A stretch of 64,000 nt of DNA from positions 150,272 through 214,271 of the forward strand of contig NZ_QWEY01000009.1 of assembly GCF_003443995.1 (NCBI RefSeq), written 5' to 3'. Source of the stretch: Pseudotabrizicola alkalilacus (GTDB lineage: Bacteria; Pseudomonadota; Alphaproteobacteria; Rhodobacterales; Rhodobacteraceae). The notes below the pieces were generated by a model. That model was not told the DNA's origin and ran no database searches. It saw only the letters and a list, made by a program, of their open reading frames with translations. The translations under genes and the position numbers were made by a program. Shown piece by piece: positions 9,101-17,380 of this stretch (its first letter is position 1; every line of letters starts with the position of its first letter).

Positions 9101-9978
9101 GCGGGACGGTGCACAAGACGGGTATTCTGGCCACGATCCGCCGGTCGGTGGCATGGCGGGCGCTGGCGACGATCAAGGGCGGCGTGGCGGGTGGCTTTTT
9201 GCTGCTGGTGGTGCTGGGCGCGATCTTTGCCCCGGTGCTGACGCCCTATGACTATGACATTCAGGCGCTGACCAACGCCTTTCAGCCGCCATCGCTGGCG
9301 CATCCGATGGGGACCGATGAATTTGGCCGCGATGTGCTGACCCGGATTCTGTATGGCGCGCGCACCTCGCTGTCGGTGTCGGTGGTCGCCATCTCGATCT
9401 CGTTGGTGTTCGGCATGACGCTTGGCGCTGCGGCGGGCTATTTCGGCGGGCGGTTTGACCGGATGGTGATGGTGGTGGTGGACCTGACATGGTCATTCCC
9501 CGAGATTCTGGTGGCGTTGATGCTGGTGGCGATCATCGGGCCGGGGGTGACGGGCACGCTGGTGGCGATCTGTGTCGCCTATCTGGCGCAGTTCACCCGG
9601 CTGACCCGGTCACAGGTGATGGCGTTGAAGACTGAGACCTATGTCGAGGCGGCGCGGGGGCTGGGGGCATCACATGCGTTCATCCTGTTCCGGCACCTTT
9701 TGCCCAATTGTCTGGGGCCGGTGCTGGTGGCGGGAATGCTGGCCACGGGGGATGCGATCATTCTGGAGGCGACGCTGGGCTTTTTCGGCCTGGGCGCGCA
9801 GCCGCCGACGCCGTCCTGGGGCGGCATGATGTCATCCGGCTCGGGGCTGTTGTTCAAAGGGCCGTGGATCATCCTGTTCCCCGGCCTGTGCATCGCGCTG
9901 ACCGTGGTGGCGATCAATCTGTTTGGCGATGTTCTGCTGGCCAAGCTGGATATCCGTGACCGGCTGAGGGTGGTGTGA
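9097..9978 (+). CDS. Peptide ABC transporter permease, DppC/OppC type
   Basis: Second channel subunit, 293 residues, with the DppC hallmarks HPMGTDEFGRDVLTRILYGA near residue 70 and TYVEAARGLGASHAFILFRH as the EAA loop. GLGAQPPTPSWGGMM follows, another strongly conserved family segment. The ATG overlaps the DppB-type gene by four bases and its stop overlaps the following ATPase start by one base (TGATG). It therefore belongs to the same polycistronic unit. Confidence 0.93.
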   Translation: MSGTVHKTGILATIRRSVAWRALATIKGGVAGGFLLLVVLGAIFAPVLTPYDYDIQALTNAFQPPSLAHPMGTDEFGRDVLTRILYGARTSLSVSVVAISISLVFGMTLGAAAGYFGGRFDRMVMVVVDLTWSFPEILVALMLVAIIGPGVTGTLVAICVAYLAQFTRLTRSQVMALKTETYVEAARGLGASHAFILFRHLLPNCLGPVLVAGMLATGDAIILEATLGFFGLGAQPPTPSWGGMMSSGSGLLFKGPWIILFPGLCIALTVVAINLFGDVLLAKLDIRDRLRVV

Positions 9979-10967
9979 TGTTGCTGGATGTTCGTGATCT
10001 GTCTTTGCGTATCGGCACGGTGGGGCTGCTTGACGGGTTGAGCTTTTCGGTCGACCGGGGCGAGGTGCTGGGGCTGGTCGGTGAAAGCGGGTCGGGCAAG
10101 TCGCTGACCGCGCTGGCGCTGACCGGGCTGGCCGCGCGGATGGGGGCGACGATCACCGCAGGGTCGGTGGTGTTTGACGGCACCGATCTGGTCGGGCTGA
10201 AGGAAAGCGCCTATCGCCGTCTGCGGGGCAAGCGCATCGGGTTCATCACCCAGAACCCGATGAGCGCGCTGGATGCGCTGGTGACGATCGGCGATCAGGT
10301 CGATCAGGTGTCGCGCCTGCATCTGGGTCTGTCGAAGCGGGCCGCGCGGGCGCATACGGTGGAGATCCTGTCACGGCTGCGCATCCCCGAGGCCGAGGTG
10401 GTGGCGCGGGCCTATCCGCACAACCTTTCGGGCGGGATGAAACAGCGGGTGGTAATTGCCATGGCGCTGGCGGCAGACCCCGATCTGATCATTGCTGACG
10501 AGCCGACCACGGCGCTGGATGTGACGGTACAGGCGCAGATCGTGATGATGCTGGCCGATCTGGTGCGCAAGCGCGATCTGGGGCTGATCCTGATCACCCA
10601 TGACATGAGCGTGGTGGCGCAGATCTGTGACAAGGTCTGCGTGCTGTATGCCGGGCGGGTGGCGGAAAGCGGGCCGGTGCGGCAGATATTTGCCGCCCCG
10701 CGCCACCCCTATACCGAGGCGCTGATTGGTTGCATCCCGCGTGATGGCATGGCGCCGGGCAGTCTGCGCGGGATACCGGGCACGGTGGCGGCGGTGTCGC
10801 AATACGGCGCCGACTGCTGCCGTTTTGCGCCGCGCTGTGGCCGGGCGGATGCGCGCTGCAGAACGCAACAGCCATTGCCTGTTGTGACCGGGACGGGCGG
10901 GATGCTGGCCTGTCACCACCCGGTCGATAGTCCCGTGAAGGAGGCCGCAGATGCAGATGCCCGCTGA
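9978..10967 (+). CDS. Peptide ABC transporter ATP-binding protein, DppD/OppD type
   Basis: Cytoplasmic ATPase of 329 residues. Walker A is GESGSGKS, the signature is LSGGMKQRVVIAMA, and Walker B leads into DEPTTALDVTVQAQI. The C-terminal oligopeptide/dipeptide domain carries the cysteine cluster CCRFAPRCGRADARC, of the type that holds an iron-sulfur cluster in some DppD proteins. ATG 9978 overlaps the preceding stop by one base; GTG 9975 is an alternative. The end overlaps the next ATPase gene by 17 bases. Confidence 0.92.
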   Translation: MLLDVRDLSLRIGTVGLLDGLSFSVDRGEVLGLVGESGSGKSLTALALTGLAARMGATITAGSVVFDGTDLVGLKESAYRRLRGKRIGFITQNPMSALDALVTIGDQVDQVSRLHLGLSKRAARAHTVEILSRLRIPEAEVVARAYPHNLSGGMKQRVVIAMALAADPDLIIADEPTTALDVTVQAQIVMMLADLVRKRDLGLILITHDMSVVAQICDKVCVLYAGRVAESGPVRQIFAAPRHPYTEALIGCIPRDGMAPGSLRGIPGTVAAVSQYGADCCRFAPRCGRADARCRTQQPLPVVTGTGGMLACHHPVDSPVKEAADADAR

Positions 10968-11922
10968 CGCTGTGCCGGTGCTGGAGCTTGACGGCTTGGT
11001 GCGGACCTTTACCACCGGCGGCGGGCTGCTGCGCAAGGGGCGCAGCATGACGGCGGTGAGCGATGTGTCGCTGCGCGTCGCGGCGGGCGATATCGTCGGC
11101 GTGGTCGGCGAAAGCGGCTGCGGCAAGTCCACGCTGGCGCGGCTGGCGATGCGGCTGATCGACCCCAGTGCCGGACGGGTGCTGTTCGAGGGGCGCGACG
11201 TGACGCAGGACCACGGCCCGCGTTTGCGCCCGCTGCGCAAAAAGCTGCAGATGGTGTTTCAAGACCCGTATTCCTCGCTCGACCCCCGGTTCACCCTGCG
11301 CGACTGTCTGCTGGAGCCGTTTGCCGCGCTGGGCGAGACCGCGCCGCCGGGACGGGTGGAGGCGTTGCTGGATCAGGTCGGGTTGGACCGCAGCTTTGCC
11401 GGGGCCTATCCGCATCAGCTGTCGGGCGGGCAGCGCCAGCGGGTCGGCATCGCCCGCGCGCTGGCCTACCGGCCCGAGGTGGTGGTGCTGGACGAACCCA
11501 CCGCATCGCTTGATGTGTCGATTCAGGCGCAGATCATTGCGCTGTTGCAGGAACTGCACCGCACCTCAGGGCTGACCTATCTGTTCATCAGCCATGATCT
11601 GGGGCTGGTGCGGTATTTCTGCACCCGGATCGTGGTGATGTATCTGGGATCGGTCGTCGAAGAGATGGCCGACCCGGATGCCGTGCCGCGCCATCCCTAT
11701 ACGGCGGCGCTGATGGGGTCATCCTTTGTGCCCGACCCGACCGAGCGGGCGCAGATCGTGCCGCTGGAGGGCGAGATTCCGTCGCCCTTTGCCTTGCCGC
11801 CGGGCTGTCCCTTTGCCCCCCGTTGCGCGCGCGTGCAGGACCGGTGCCGGGCCAGCCGCCCCGCGCTGACCCAGACCACAGGCGCCAGCAAGGTCGCCTG
11901 TTTCAACCCTGTCGAGGCCTGA
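10951..11922 (+). CDS. Peptide ABC transporter ATP-binding protein, DppF/OppF type
   Basis: Second ATPase of the peptide importer, 323 residues. Walker A is GESGCGKST, the signature [14 protein letters not shown], and Walker B ends in DEPTASLDVSIQAQI. The C-terminal domain has the conserved GCPFAPRCARVQDRC cluster. An excellent ribosome binding site, AAGGAGG at 10938-10944, sits six bases upstream of ATG 10951, inside the end of the DppD-type gene. It should pair with that subunit to drive the DppB/DppC-type channel. Confidence 0.92.
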   Translation: MQMPADAVPVLELDGLVRTFTTGGGLLRKGRSMTAVSDVSLRVAAGDIVGVVGESGCGKSTLARLAMRLIDPSAGRVLFEGRDVTQDHGPRLRPLRKKLQMVFQDPYSSLDPRFTLRDCLLEPFAALGETAPPGRVEALLDQVGLDRSFAGAYPHQLSGGQRQRVGIARALAYRPEVVVLDEPTASLDVSIQAQIIALLQELHRTSGLTYLFISHDLGLVRYFCTRIVVMYLGSVVEEMADPDAVPRHPYTAALMGSSFVPDPTERAQIVPLEGEIPSPFALPPGCPFAPRCARVQDRCRASRPALTQTTGASKVACFNPVEA

Positions 11923-11925
11923 ACC

Positions 11926-13461
11926 ATGACATTTCACGTACTGACCGCTGAACTGATTCAAGAGTGCAACACCTTTCAGAAAGGCCGGACCGGGCTGGAG
12001 CAATACCGGGTCGAGGTGCTGGCCTCGGGGGAGGAGGCGCTGTCAAAGCGGCGGCATGCGGTGGCCGAGATCAAGGGCTTCATGGATGTGGCCGAGGCCG
12101 AGGGCTGGCAGGTGACACATGCGCTGTCCGCCACCGCGACGCCCGGTCCGATTGTCACGGCAGAGGCGTTCGCGCATCTGGCGGGGATGATCACCGATGC
12201 CGCACAGGCGGCAGGCAAGCTGGACGGCGTGCTGCTGGCGCTGCATGGCGCGATGGTCGCCGAAGGGTTTGAGGACCCGGAGGGCGAACTGCTGACCCGG
12301 TTGCGCGCGATTCTGGGGCCTGATGTGCCGATTGCGGTGACGCTGGACCTGCATACCAATACCACGCCGGAAATGGCGGCGGGGGCCAATGTGATCGTGT
12401 CGTTCAAGACCTATCCGCATGTCGACCCGGTGGAAACTGCCGTGCATGCCGCACAGGCGCTGAAAACGATGATGGAGGGCCGGGCGCAGGGCCGCACCCT
12501 GCGGCTGGCGGTGCCGATGCTGGACGAGGCAAACTCGGGCCGGTCGGACGTGCTGCCGACGATGGAATTCTATGACCGCGCCCGGCGGTTTGAGACAGAG
12601 CCGGGGATCATGGCGGTGTCGGTCAATGCCGGGTTTTCCGATGCTGACATTTATCATTGTGGCCCGTCGGTTCTGGTCAGCTATGACGCCAGCCTTGACG
12701 GGGCCGAAGCGCGGGCAGAGGCGATTGCGCTGGATCTGGGGACGGCGATCTGGGAGGCGCGGCATTCCTGCGCCAACACCTTCCTGACGGTCGATGAGGC
12801 CTGTCAGGCGGTGCGCGATTTCCGCGCTGACCGTCCCGGCCCGCTGGTGATTGCCGACTTTTCCGATAATCCGGGCTCTGGCGCTTATGGCGATGCGACC
12901 AATCTGCTGGCGGGGCTGCTGGGGCTGGGGTTGCGGGATGCCGCCTTTGGCCCGCTGATCGACCCCGCTGCGGCGGCAGAGCTGCAGGGGCACCGCGTGG
13001 GCGAGTCGGTGACGCTGGCCATCGGCGGCAAGGTTGACCCCCATTATGGCGGTGGGCCGATCATGGTGACGGGAGAGATCCGCCATCTGTCGGCAGACGG
13101 CGTTCTGGTGGGCGACGGGCCGGTGATCGGCGGCATTACCTTTCGTTTTGGGCCGACGGCGGTGCTGTGGGTCAACGGGATCGACATTCTGATCGTGACC
13201 GAACGCGGGCAGGCCTATGATCTGCAACAGTTCAAGGCCTTTGGCATCGCCCCCGAGGCCTGCACGGTGCTGGGCCTGAAATCGCAGCAGCATTTCCGCG
13301 CCGCGTTCGAGCCGATTGCGGCCAAGGTGATCGTCTGTGATTGTGGCGGGCTGGCGACGCCGGATTACTCCAAGCGCCATAACGAAAAGGTGCGCCGCCC
13401 GATTTGGCCACTGGACGAGATGCCCGACGAATTCCGCCCGCCACTCCCCCTTAGCGCGTAA
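11926..13461 (+). CDS. M81 family metallopeptidase (MlrC-like)
   Basis: A 511-residue member of the MlrC family, whose founding enzyme cleaves linearised microcystin and its tetrapeptide in sphingomonads. Likely zinc-site elements are visible: the N-terminal ECNTF motif, DLHTNTTPEM (H143) and YPHVDPVET (H165). The glycine-rich segment DNPGSGAYGDATNLL is also typical of the family. It starts three bases after the last transporter ATPase, so it is almost certainly in the same operon and should act on imported peptides. There is no obvious signal peptide, consistent with cytoplasmic action. The true substrate is unknown; M81 genes are common in bacteria that never meet microcystin. Confidence 0.85.
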   Translation: MTFHVLTAELIQECNTFQKGRTGLEQYRVEVLASGEEALSKRRHAVAEIKGFMDVAEAEGWQVTHALSATATPGPIVTAEAFAHLAGMITDAAQAAGKLDGVLLALHGAMVAEGFEDPEGELLTRLRAILGPDVPIAVTLDLHTNTTPEMAAGANVIVSFKTYPHVDPVETAVHAAQALKTMMEGRAQGRTLRLAVPMLDEANSGRSDVLPTMEFYDRARRFETEPGIMAVSVNAGFSDADIYHCGPSVLVSYDASLDGAEARAEAIALDLGTAIWEARHSCANTFLTVDEACQAVRDFRADRPGPLVIADFSDNPGSGAYGDATNLLAGLLGLGLRDAAFGPLIDPAAAAELQGHRVGESVTLAIGGKVDPHYGGGPIMVTGEIRHLSADGVLVGDGPVIGGITFRFGPTAVLWVNGIDILIVTERGQAYDLQQFKAFGIAPEACTVLGLKSQQHFRAAFEPIAAKVIVCDCGGLATPDYSKRHNEKVRRPIWPLDEMPDEFRPPLPLSA

Positions 13462-13784
13462 AATCCGGCAAGGGAGTCGGGGTGCAGGCTACCCTGGCCG
13501 TCATGCCCGGCCGGCCTGGCCGGACTCTGACCGGATGCCGGTCAGATTTCGGCGGAATCCAGCCATGAAATCGCGAAGAACGTACCGAAACGTGAAACTG
13601 GCATTGACGCTGCCCGGTCTGATACCCCATCTCCGCCACTGATGTGGACAGGGGTTATGCAGACTGTGCTTTGCACTTGCAGCATAGCAGGTTTGCGATT
13701 TGCGCATGGCAGTCGCTCTGGCGTGACCCCTGATAACCTGAGAACTTTATTGAGTTTTCACCGAATCGACGTGCGGGAGCCAAA
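13462..13784 (+). other. Non-coding region between peptidase gene and opgG
   Basis: This 323-base stretch has no convincing gene; the small open frames in it are shadows. It holds two adjacent hairpins at 13507-13545, listed separately, and an A/T-richer second half (13640-13770) that probably carries the opgG promoter, though I could not assign boxes with confidence. Confidence 0.6.
13507..13545 (+). terminator. Two adjacent perfect hairpins, candidate terminator of the peptide operon
   Basis: CCGGCC (13507-13512) pairs with GGCCGG (13518-13523) around a 5-base loop. CTGACCGG (13527-13534) pairs with CCGGTCAG (13538-13545) around ATG. Only ATTTC follows, so the T-run is weak. Termination or transcript-end protection is inferred from position after the last gene. 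Confidence 0.35.
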
Positions 13785-15386
13785 ATGCCGGATACTCCGG
13801 GACTGCCTATTCTATTGCAACGACGCTCGTTTCTGGGGCTGCTTGGCACTGTGGCATTGCTGCAATGCAGCACGAGCCTTTCCGGCATCGCCAATGCCCA
13901 GACTGCCACCGACGCCGTGGCCCCCGGTGAGCCGTTTGATTTCGACCGTCTGAGCGGTGCCATGCGCGAACTTGCCGCCGCGCCGCATGTGGCTCCGGCC
14001 CGCGCGGAGGGGTTTTTCAGCGACTTCAGCTATGATGATTATCAGGCGGTGCAGTTCAACCCCAGGCAGGCCCGCTGGTCGGGCACCGAGGCCGGGTTCC
14101 ATGTTCATGCGTTCCATCTGGGTTGGCTGTTTGCCGAACCGGTGACGATGTTCGAGGTTGCGGGCGGCGTCGCCCGGCCCATGGTGTTTACCACTGATGA
14201 TTTCCGCTATTACGACCGCATCCGCGACCGGGTGCCACCGCACGAGCCGTTGCCGGGGGTGGCCGGGTTCCGGCTGAACGCGCCGTTGAACCGGGCGGAT
14301 CTGTTTGACGAAGTGGTGGCCTTTCTGGGGGCCAGCTATTTCCGCGCGGTGGGGCGTGATACCGGCTATGGGCTGTCGGCCCGTGGGCTGGCAATCAACA
14401 CCGGACTGGGCAAGCCCGAGGAGTTCCCGCGCTTTTCAAAGTTCTGGCTGGAAACGCCCGCGCCATTTGCGCGTGAGGTGGTGGTCTATGCCGCGCTGGA
14501 AAGCGAAAGCTGCACCGGGGCCTATCGCTTTGTGATCCGTCCGGGCACGAATACGGAAATGGATGTCACCGCGCGGCTGTTCTTCCGGACAGAGGTAGAT
14601 CAGATCGGAATCGCGCCCCTGACCTCGATGTATCTTTTTTCCGAGAAAAGCCGGACGCAGTTTGATGATTTCCGCCCCAGCGTGCATGACAGTGACGGGC
14701 TTGCCGTGCATCGCCGCGACGGGGATCGCAACTGGCGGCCGCTGAACAACCCCAGCCGGTTGTCGGAATCGTGGTTTGCCGAAGAAAGCCCGCTGGCCTT
14801 TGGTCTGATGCAGCGCGACCGGGATTTCGAGAATTATCAGGATGCGGTCTCGCATTACGAACGTCGCCCGTCCTTGCTGGTGGAGCCGATGGGCGAATGG
14901 GGCAAGGGCGCGGTGCGTCTGGTCGAGATTCCCACACCGCTGGAGGTGAACGATAATATCGTCGCCTTCTGGGTGCCCGAGGCAAAGCCGGTGCCGGGCG
15001 AGATGCTGGAGTATTCCTATCGCCTGCTCTGGGGCGCGCTGCCGGTCGATCCGGCGGCGGATGTGGCCTATGTCAAGGAAACCCGCGCAGGGGTTGGCGG
15101 CGTGTCAGGGGTGGAAAACACGGATGGCACCCGGAAATTCGTGGTCGACTTTGCTGGTGGCTTGCTGTCACGCCTGCCGGCGGATGCCGAGGTCAAGGGC
15201 GTTGTGACCATCATCGGCGGCGAGATTGTCGTGCAGACCCTGTCAAAGGTCGACGCCAACGGCGTGTGGCGTCTGGTGATGGATGTGCGCCCCGTGGGGG
15301 GAAAGACTGTGGAACTGGTCGCCCATGTTGCGGGTTATGGTCGCAAGTTGACAGAAAACTGGCTTTATCAATGGCTGAGCGCATGA
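13785..15386 (+). CDS. opgG: Glucan biosynthesis protein OpgG (MdoG family), Tat-exported
   Basis: Periplasmic protein of 533 residues needed for osmoregulated periplasmic glucan synthesis. A twin-arginine signal is visible as QRRSFLGLLG (R13, R14), followed by a hydrophobic segment ending near ANAQ. Family stretches include FSYDDYQAVQFNPRQARW, RGLAINTGLGKPEEFPRF and SMYLFSEKSRTQFDDFRPSV. GGGAG at 13775-13779 lies five bases before the ATG. Tat export is typical of the OpgD paralogue in E. coli, but position at the head of opgIHC matches R. sphaeroides opgG. The stop overlaps the next small gene. Confidence 0.92.
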   Translation: MPDTPGLPILLQRRSFLGLLGTVALLQCSTSLSGIANAQTATDAVAPGEPFDFDRLSGAMRELAAAPHVAPARAEGFFSDFSYDDYQAVQFNPRQARWSGTEAGFHVHAFHLGWLFAEPVTMFEVAGGVARPMVFTTDDFRYYDRIRDRVPPHEPLPGVAGFRLNAPLNRADLFDEVVAFLGASYFRAVGRDTGYGLSARGLAINTGLGKPEEFPRFSKFWLETPAPFAREVVVYAALESESCTGAYRFVIRPGTNTEMDVTARLFFRTEVDQIGIAPLTSMYLFSEKSRTQFDDFRPSVHDSDGLAVHRRDGDRNWRPLNNPSRLSESWFAEESPLAFGLMQRDRDFENYQDAVSHYERRPSLLVEPMGEWGKGAVRLVEIPTPLEVNDNIVAFWVPEAKPVPGEMLEYSYRLLWGALPVDPAADVAYVKETRAGVGGVSGVENTDGTRKFVVDFAGGLLSRLPADAEVKGVVTIIGGEIVVQTLSKVDANGVWRLVMDVRPVGGKTVELVAHVAGYGRKLTENWLYQWLSA

Positions 15387-15598
15387 TGATTGCAAAGACC
15401 ATGACGATTGCAGACACGTTGGTTAAAGACCCTGCGATTGCAGATCCGCTGACCGTGACCGATGGGCGCGGGGCTGAACCACCGCTGGCGCCGCTGGCGA
15501 TGCCGAAACAGGTGCTGACACGCGAGGCGCGCCCGATGTGGCGCGGCTTTGGCGCGCTGCTGTCGCTGCTGCGGCGTGATCTGGGGCGCGCGGGCTAA
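15383..15598 (+). CDS. opgI: Small OpgI-like protein between opgG and opgH
   Basis: A 71-residue reading frame linking opgG to opgH. In Rhodobacter sphaeroides the operon is described as opgGIH plus opgC, with a small opgI in this position, so I assign it by synteny. ATG 15383 overlaps the opgG stop as ATGA; ATG 15371, giving 75 residues, is an alternative. The N-terminus contains a loosely repeated element (TIADTLVKDP then IADPLTVTD), and the C-terminus is basic (REARPMWRGFGALLSLLRRD). The C-terminal part may be a membrane-proximal helix of the synthase that has become a separate protein. No biochemical function is assigned. Confidence 0.65.
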   Translation: MMIAKTMTIADTLVKDPAIADPLTVTDGRGAEPPLAPLAMPKQVLTREARPMWRGFGALLSLLRRDLGRAG

Positions 15599-15601
15599 GG
15601 T

Positions 15602-17380
15602 ATGACCGCGCTGGCGGCCGCCCTTCCCCCCCAGCAGAAGACCCGCACGACAGGCGCGCGGGCCTTTGCCATCACGTTCAGCGTGCTGGCCGCGGCTGCG
15701 GCGGGGATGGTGTTTCACATCTATGGCGCGGCGGACGGGATCACGGTGGTCGATATGGTCCGGGCCGGGCTGATCGGGTTTTCGACCTGGTGGCTGGCCT
15801 GGGGTGCTGCGACCGCGATGCTGGGGCTGATCGCCCGTCAACGCCCGGTGCGGGCGGAAGTGCAGGGCGAGATCCGGGGCCGGACGGTGGTGATTGTGCC
15901 GGTCTATAACGAAGAGCCCAGCGTCACCTTTGCCCGCATTGCGGCGATGGACGACTCGCTGCGCGCGACCGGCATCAGCGCGCAGGTCGATTTCGCCATT
16001 CTGTCAGACACTCGCGATGAGGCGATTGCCGCCGCCGAGCGGGTGTGGTGCGCGCGTTTGCTGACACGGCAGAACGGAGCGGGGCGGATCTTCTACCGCC
16101 GCCGGGTGAAGAACACCGGGCGCAAAGCGGGCAATATCGAGGAATTCATCGCGGCCTCAGGCCGGGCCTGGGATTACGCGGTGATCCTGGATGCCGACAG
16201 TCTGATGGAAGGCGAGACGGTTCTGACCATGATCCGCCGCATGGAGGCAGACCCGAAGCTGGGCCTGTTGCAGACCTTGCCGCGTGTGATCGGGGCGCGG
16301 TCGGTGTTTGGCCGGGCGATGCAGTTTGCCGCCTCGTTCCACTCGCCGGTGTTTGCGCATGGTCTGGCGGCGATGCAGGGGCGGACCGGGCCGTTCTGGG
16401 GCCACAACGCGATTGTGCGCATCCGCGCCTGGGCCGAAAGCTGTGGCCTGCCGGAACTGCCGGGCAATCCGCCGTTTGGTGGTCATATCCTCAGCCATGA
16501 CTATGTCGAGGCGGCGCTGCTGTCGCGTGCGGGCTGGGTGGTTCGGCTGGATGATGATCTGGATGGCAGCTTTGAGGAAGGGCCAGAGAACATCATCGAC
16601 CATGCCAAGCGCGACCGGCGCTGGTGTCAGGGCAATCTGCAGCATGCCAAGGTGATTGCGGCTCCGGGGCTGAAAGCCTGGAGCCGGTTTGTGTTTTTTC
16701 AGGGCATCTTTGCCTATATCGCGCCGCTGATCTGGCTGGGCTTTATTGCCGCGTCGGTGATGGCGTCAGCCACGGCGATCGGGCCGGATTACTTTCCGTT
16801 GGAAAACTGGCCGTTCCCGGTGTTTCCCTATGACCAGACCGCCAAAGCGATCGGGCTGGCGCTGGGGATTTTCGGGCTGCTGGTGATGCCAAAGCTGCTG
16901 GTGGTTCTGGATTCGGTGGCGACCGGGCGGGCGGCGGCTTTTGGCGGGGCCGGGGCAAGCCTGCGCGCCATGCTGTCGGAACTGCTGCTGTCGTCGCTGA
17001 TCGCGCCGGTCTTGCTGGCGTTTCAGAGCCGGTCGGTCGTGCAGGTGCTGCTGGGCAGCGACGGGGGCTGGCCGCCTAACAACCGGGGCGACGGCGGTCT
17101 GGATTTTGCTGACGCCTGGGCGGCAGGGCGCTGGATCAGCGGCTGGGGTATCGTGGGCCTAGGCGTCGCGCATATGTTTGCGCCCGAGCTGACGCTGTGG
17201 CTGCTGCCGGTGGCGCTGCCGATGCTGCTGGCACCGGTGCTGATCTGGTGGACATCGCGCCCGGCGGCGCCGGGGCGCTTTCCGGTACCGGAAGACAGGC
17301 GCAGGCCCGCAATTGTGACGCGGCACGATGCGGTGCTGGCCGAGTGGAGCGGCGATGGCGCGCAAGCCGATGTCGCCTGA
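15602..17380 (+). CDS. opgH: Glucan glucosyltransferase OpgH (MdoH)
   Basis: Inner-membrane processive glucosyltransferase of GT2, 592 residues, which polymerises UDP-glucose into the glucan backbone. Two N-terminal membrane segments precede a cytoplasmic catalytic domain with VPVYNEEPSV, the acceptor motif ILDADSLMEG and the processivity motif RRWCQGNLQH (QxxRW-type). Several membrane segments follow. It is shorter than the 847-residue E. coli MdoH, which has a long N-terminal extension; the Rhodobacter form with a separate OpgI is the closer match. It begins three bases after opgI and overlaps opgC by 26 bases. Confidence 0.93.
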   Translation: MTALAAALPPQQKTRTTGARAFAITFSVLAAAAAGMVFHIYGAADGITVVDMVRAGLIGFSTWWLAWGAATAMLGLIARQRPVRAEVQGEIRGRTVVIVPVYNEEPSVTFARIAAMDDSLRATGISAQVDFAILSDTRDEAIAAAERVWCARLLTRQNGAGRIFYRRRVKNTGRKAGNIEEFIAASGRAWDYAVILDADSLMEGETVLTMIRRMEADPKLGLLQTLPRVIGARSVFGRAMQFAASFHSPVFAHGLAAMQGRTGPFWGHNAIVRIRAWAESCGLPELPGNPPFGGHILSHDYVEAALLSRAGWVVRLDDDLDGSFEEGPENIIDHAKRDRRWCQGNLQHAKVIAAPGLKAWSRFVFFQGIFAYIAPLIWLGFIAASVMASATAIGPDYFPLENWPFPVFPYDQTAKAIGLALGIFGLLVMPKLLVVLDSVATGRAAAFGGAGASLRAMLSELLLSSLIAPVLLAFQSRSVVQVLLGSDGGWPPNNRGDGGLDFADAWAAGRWISGWGIVGLGVAHMFAPELTLWLLPVALPMLLAPVLIWWTSRPAAPGRFPVPEDRRRPAIVTRHDAVLAEWSGDGAQADVA

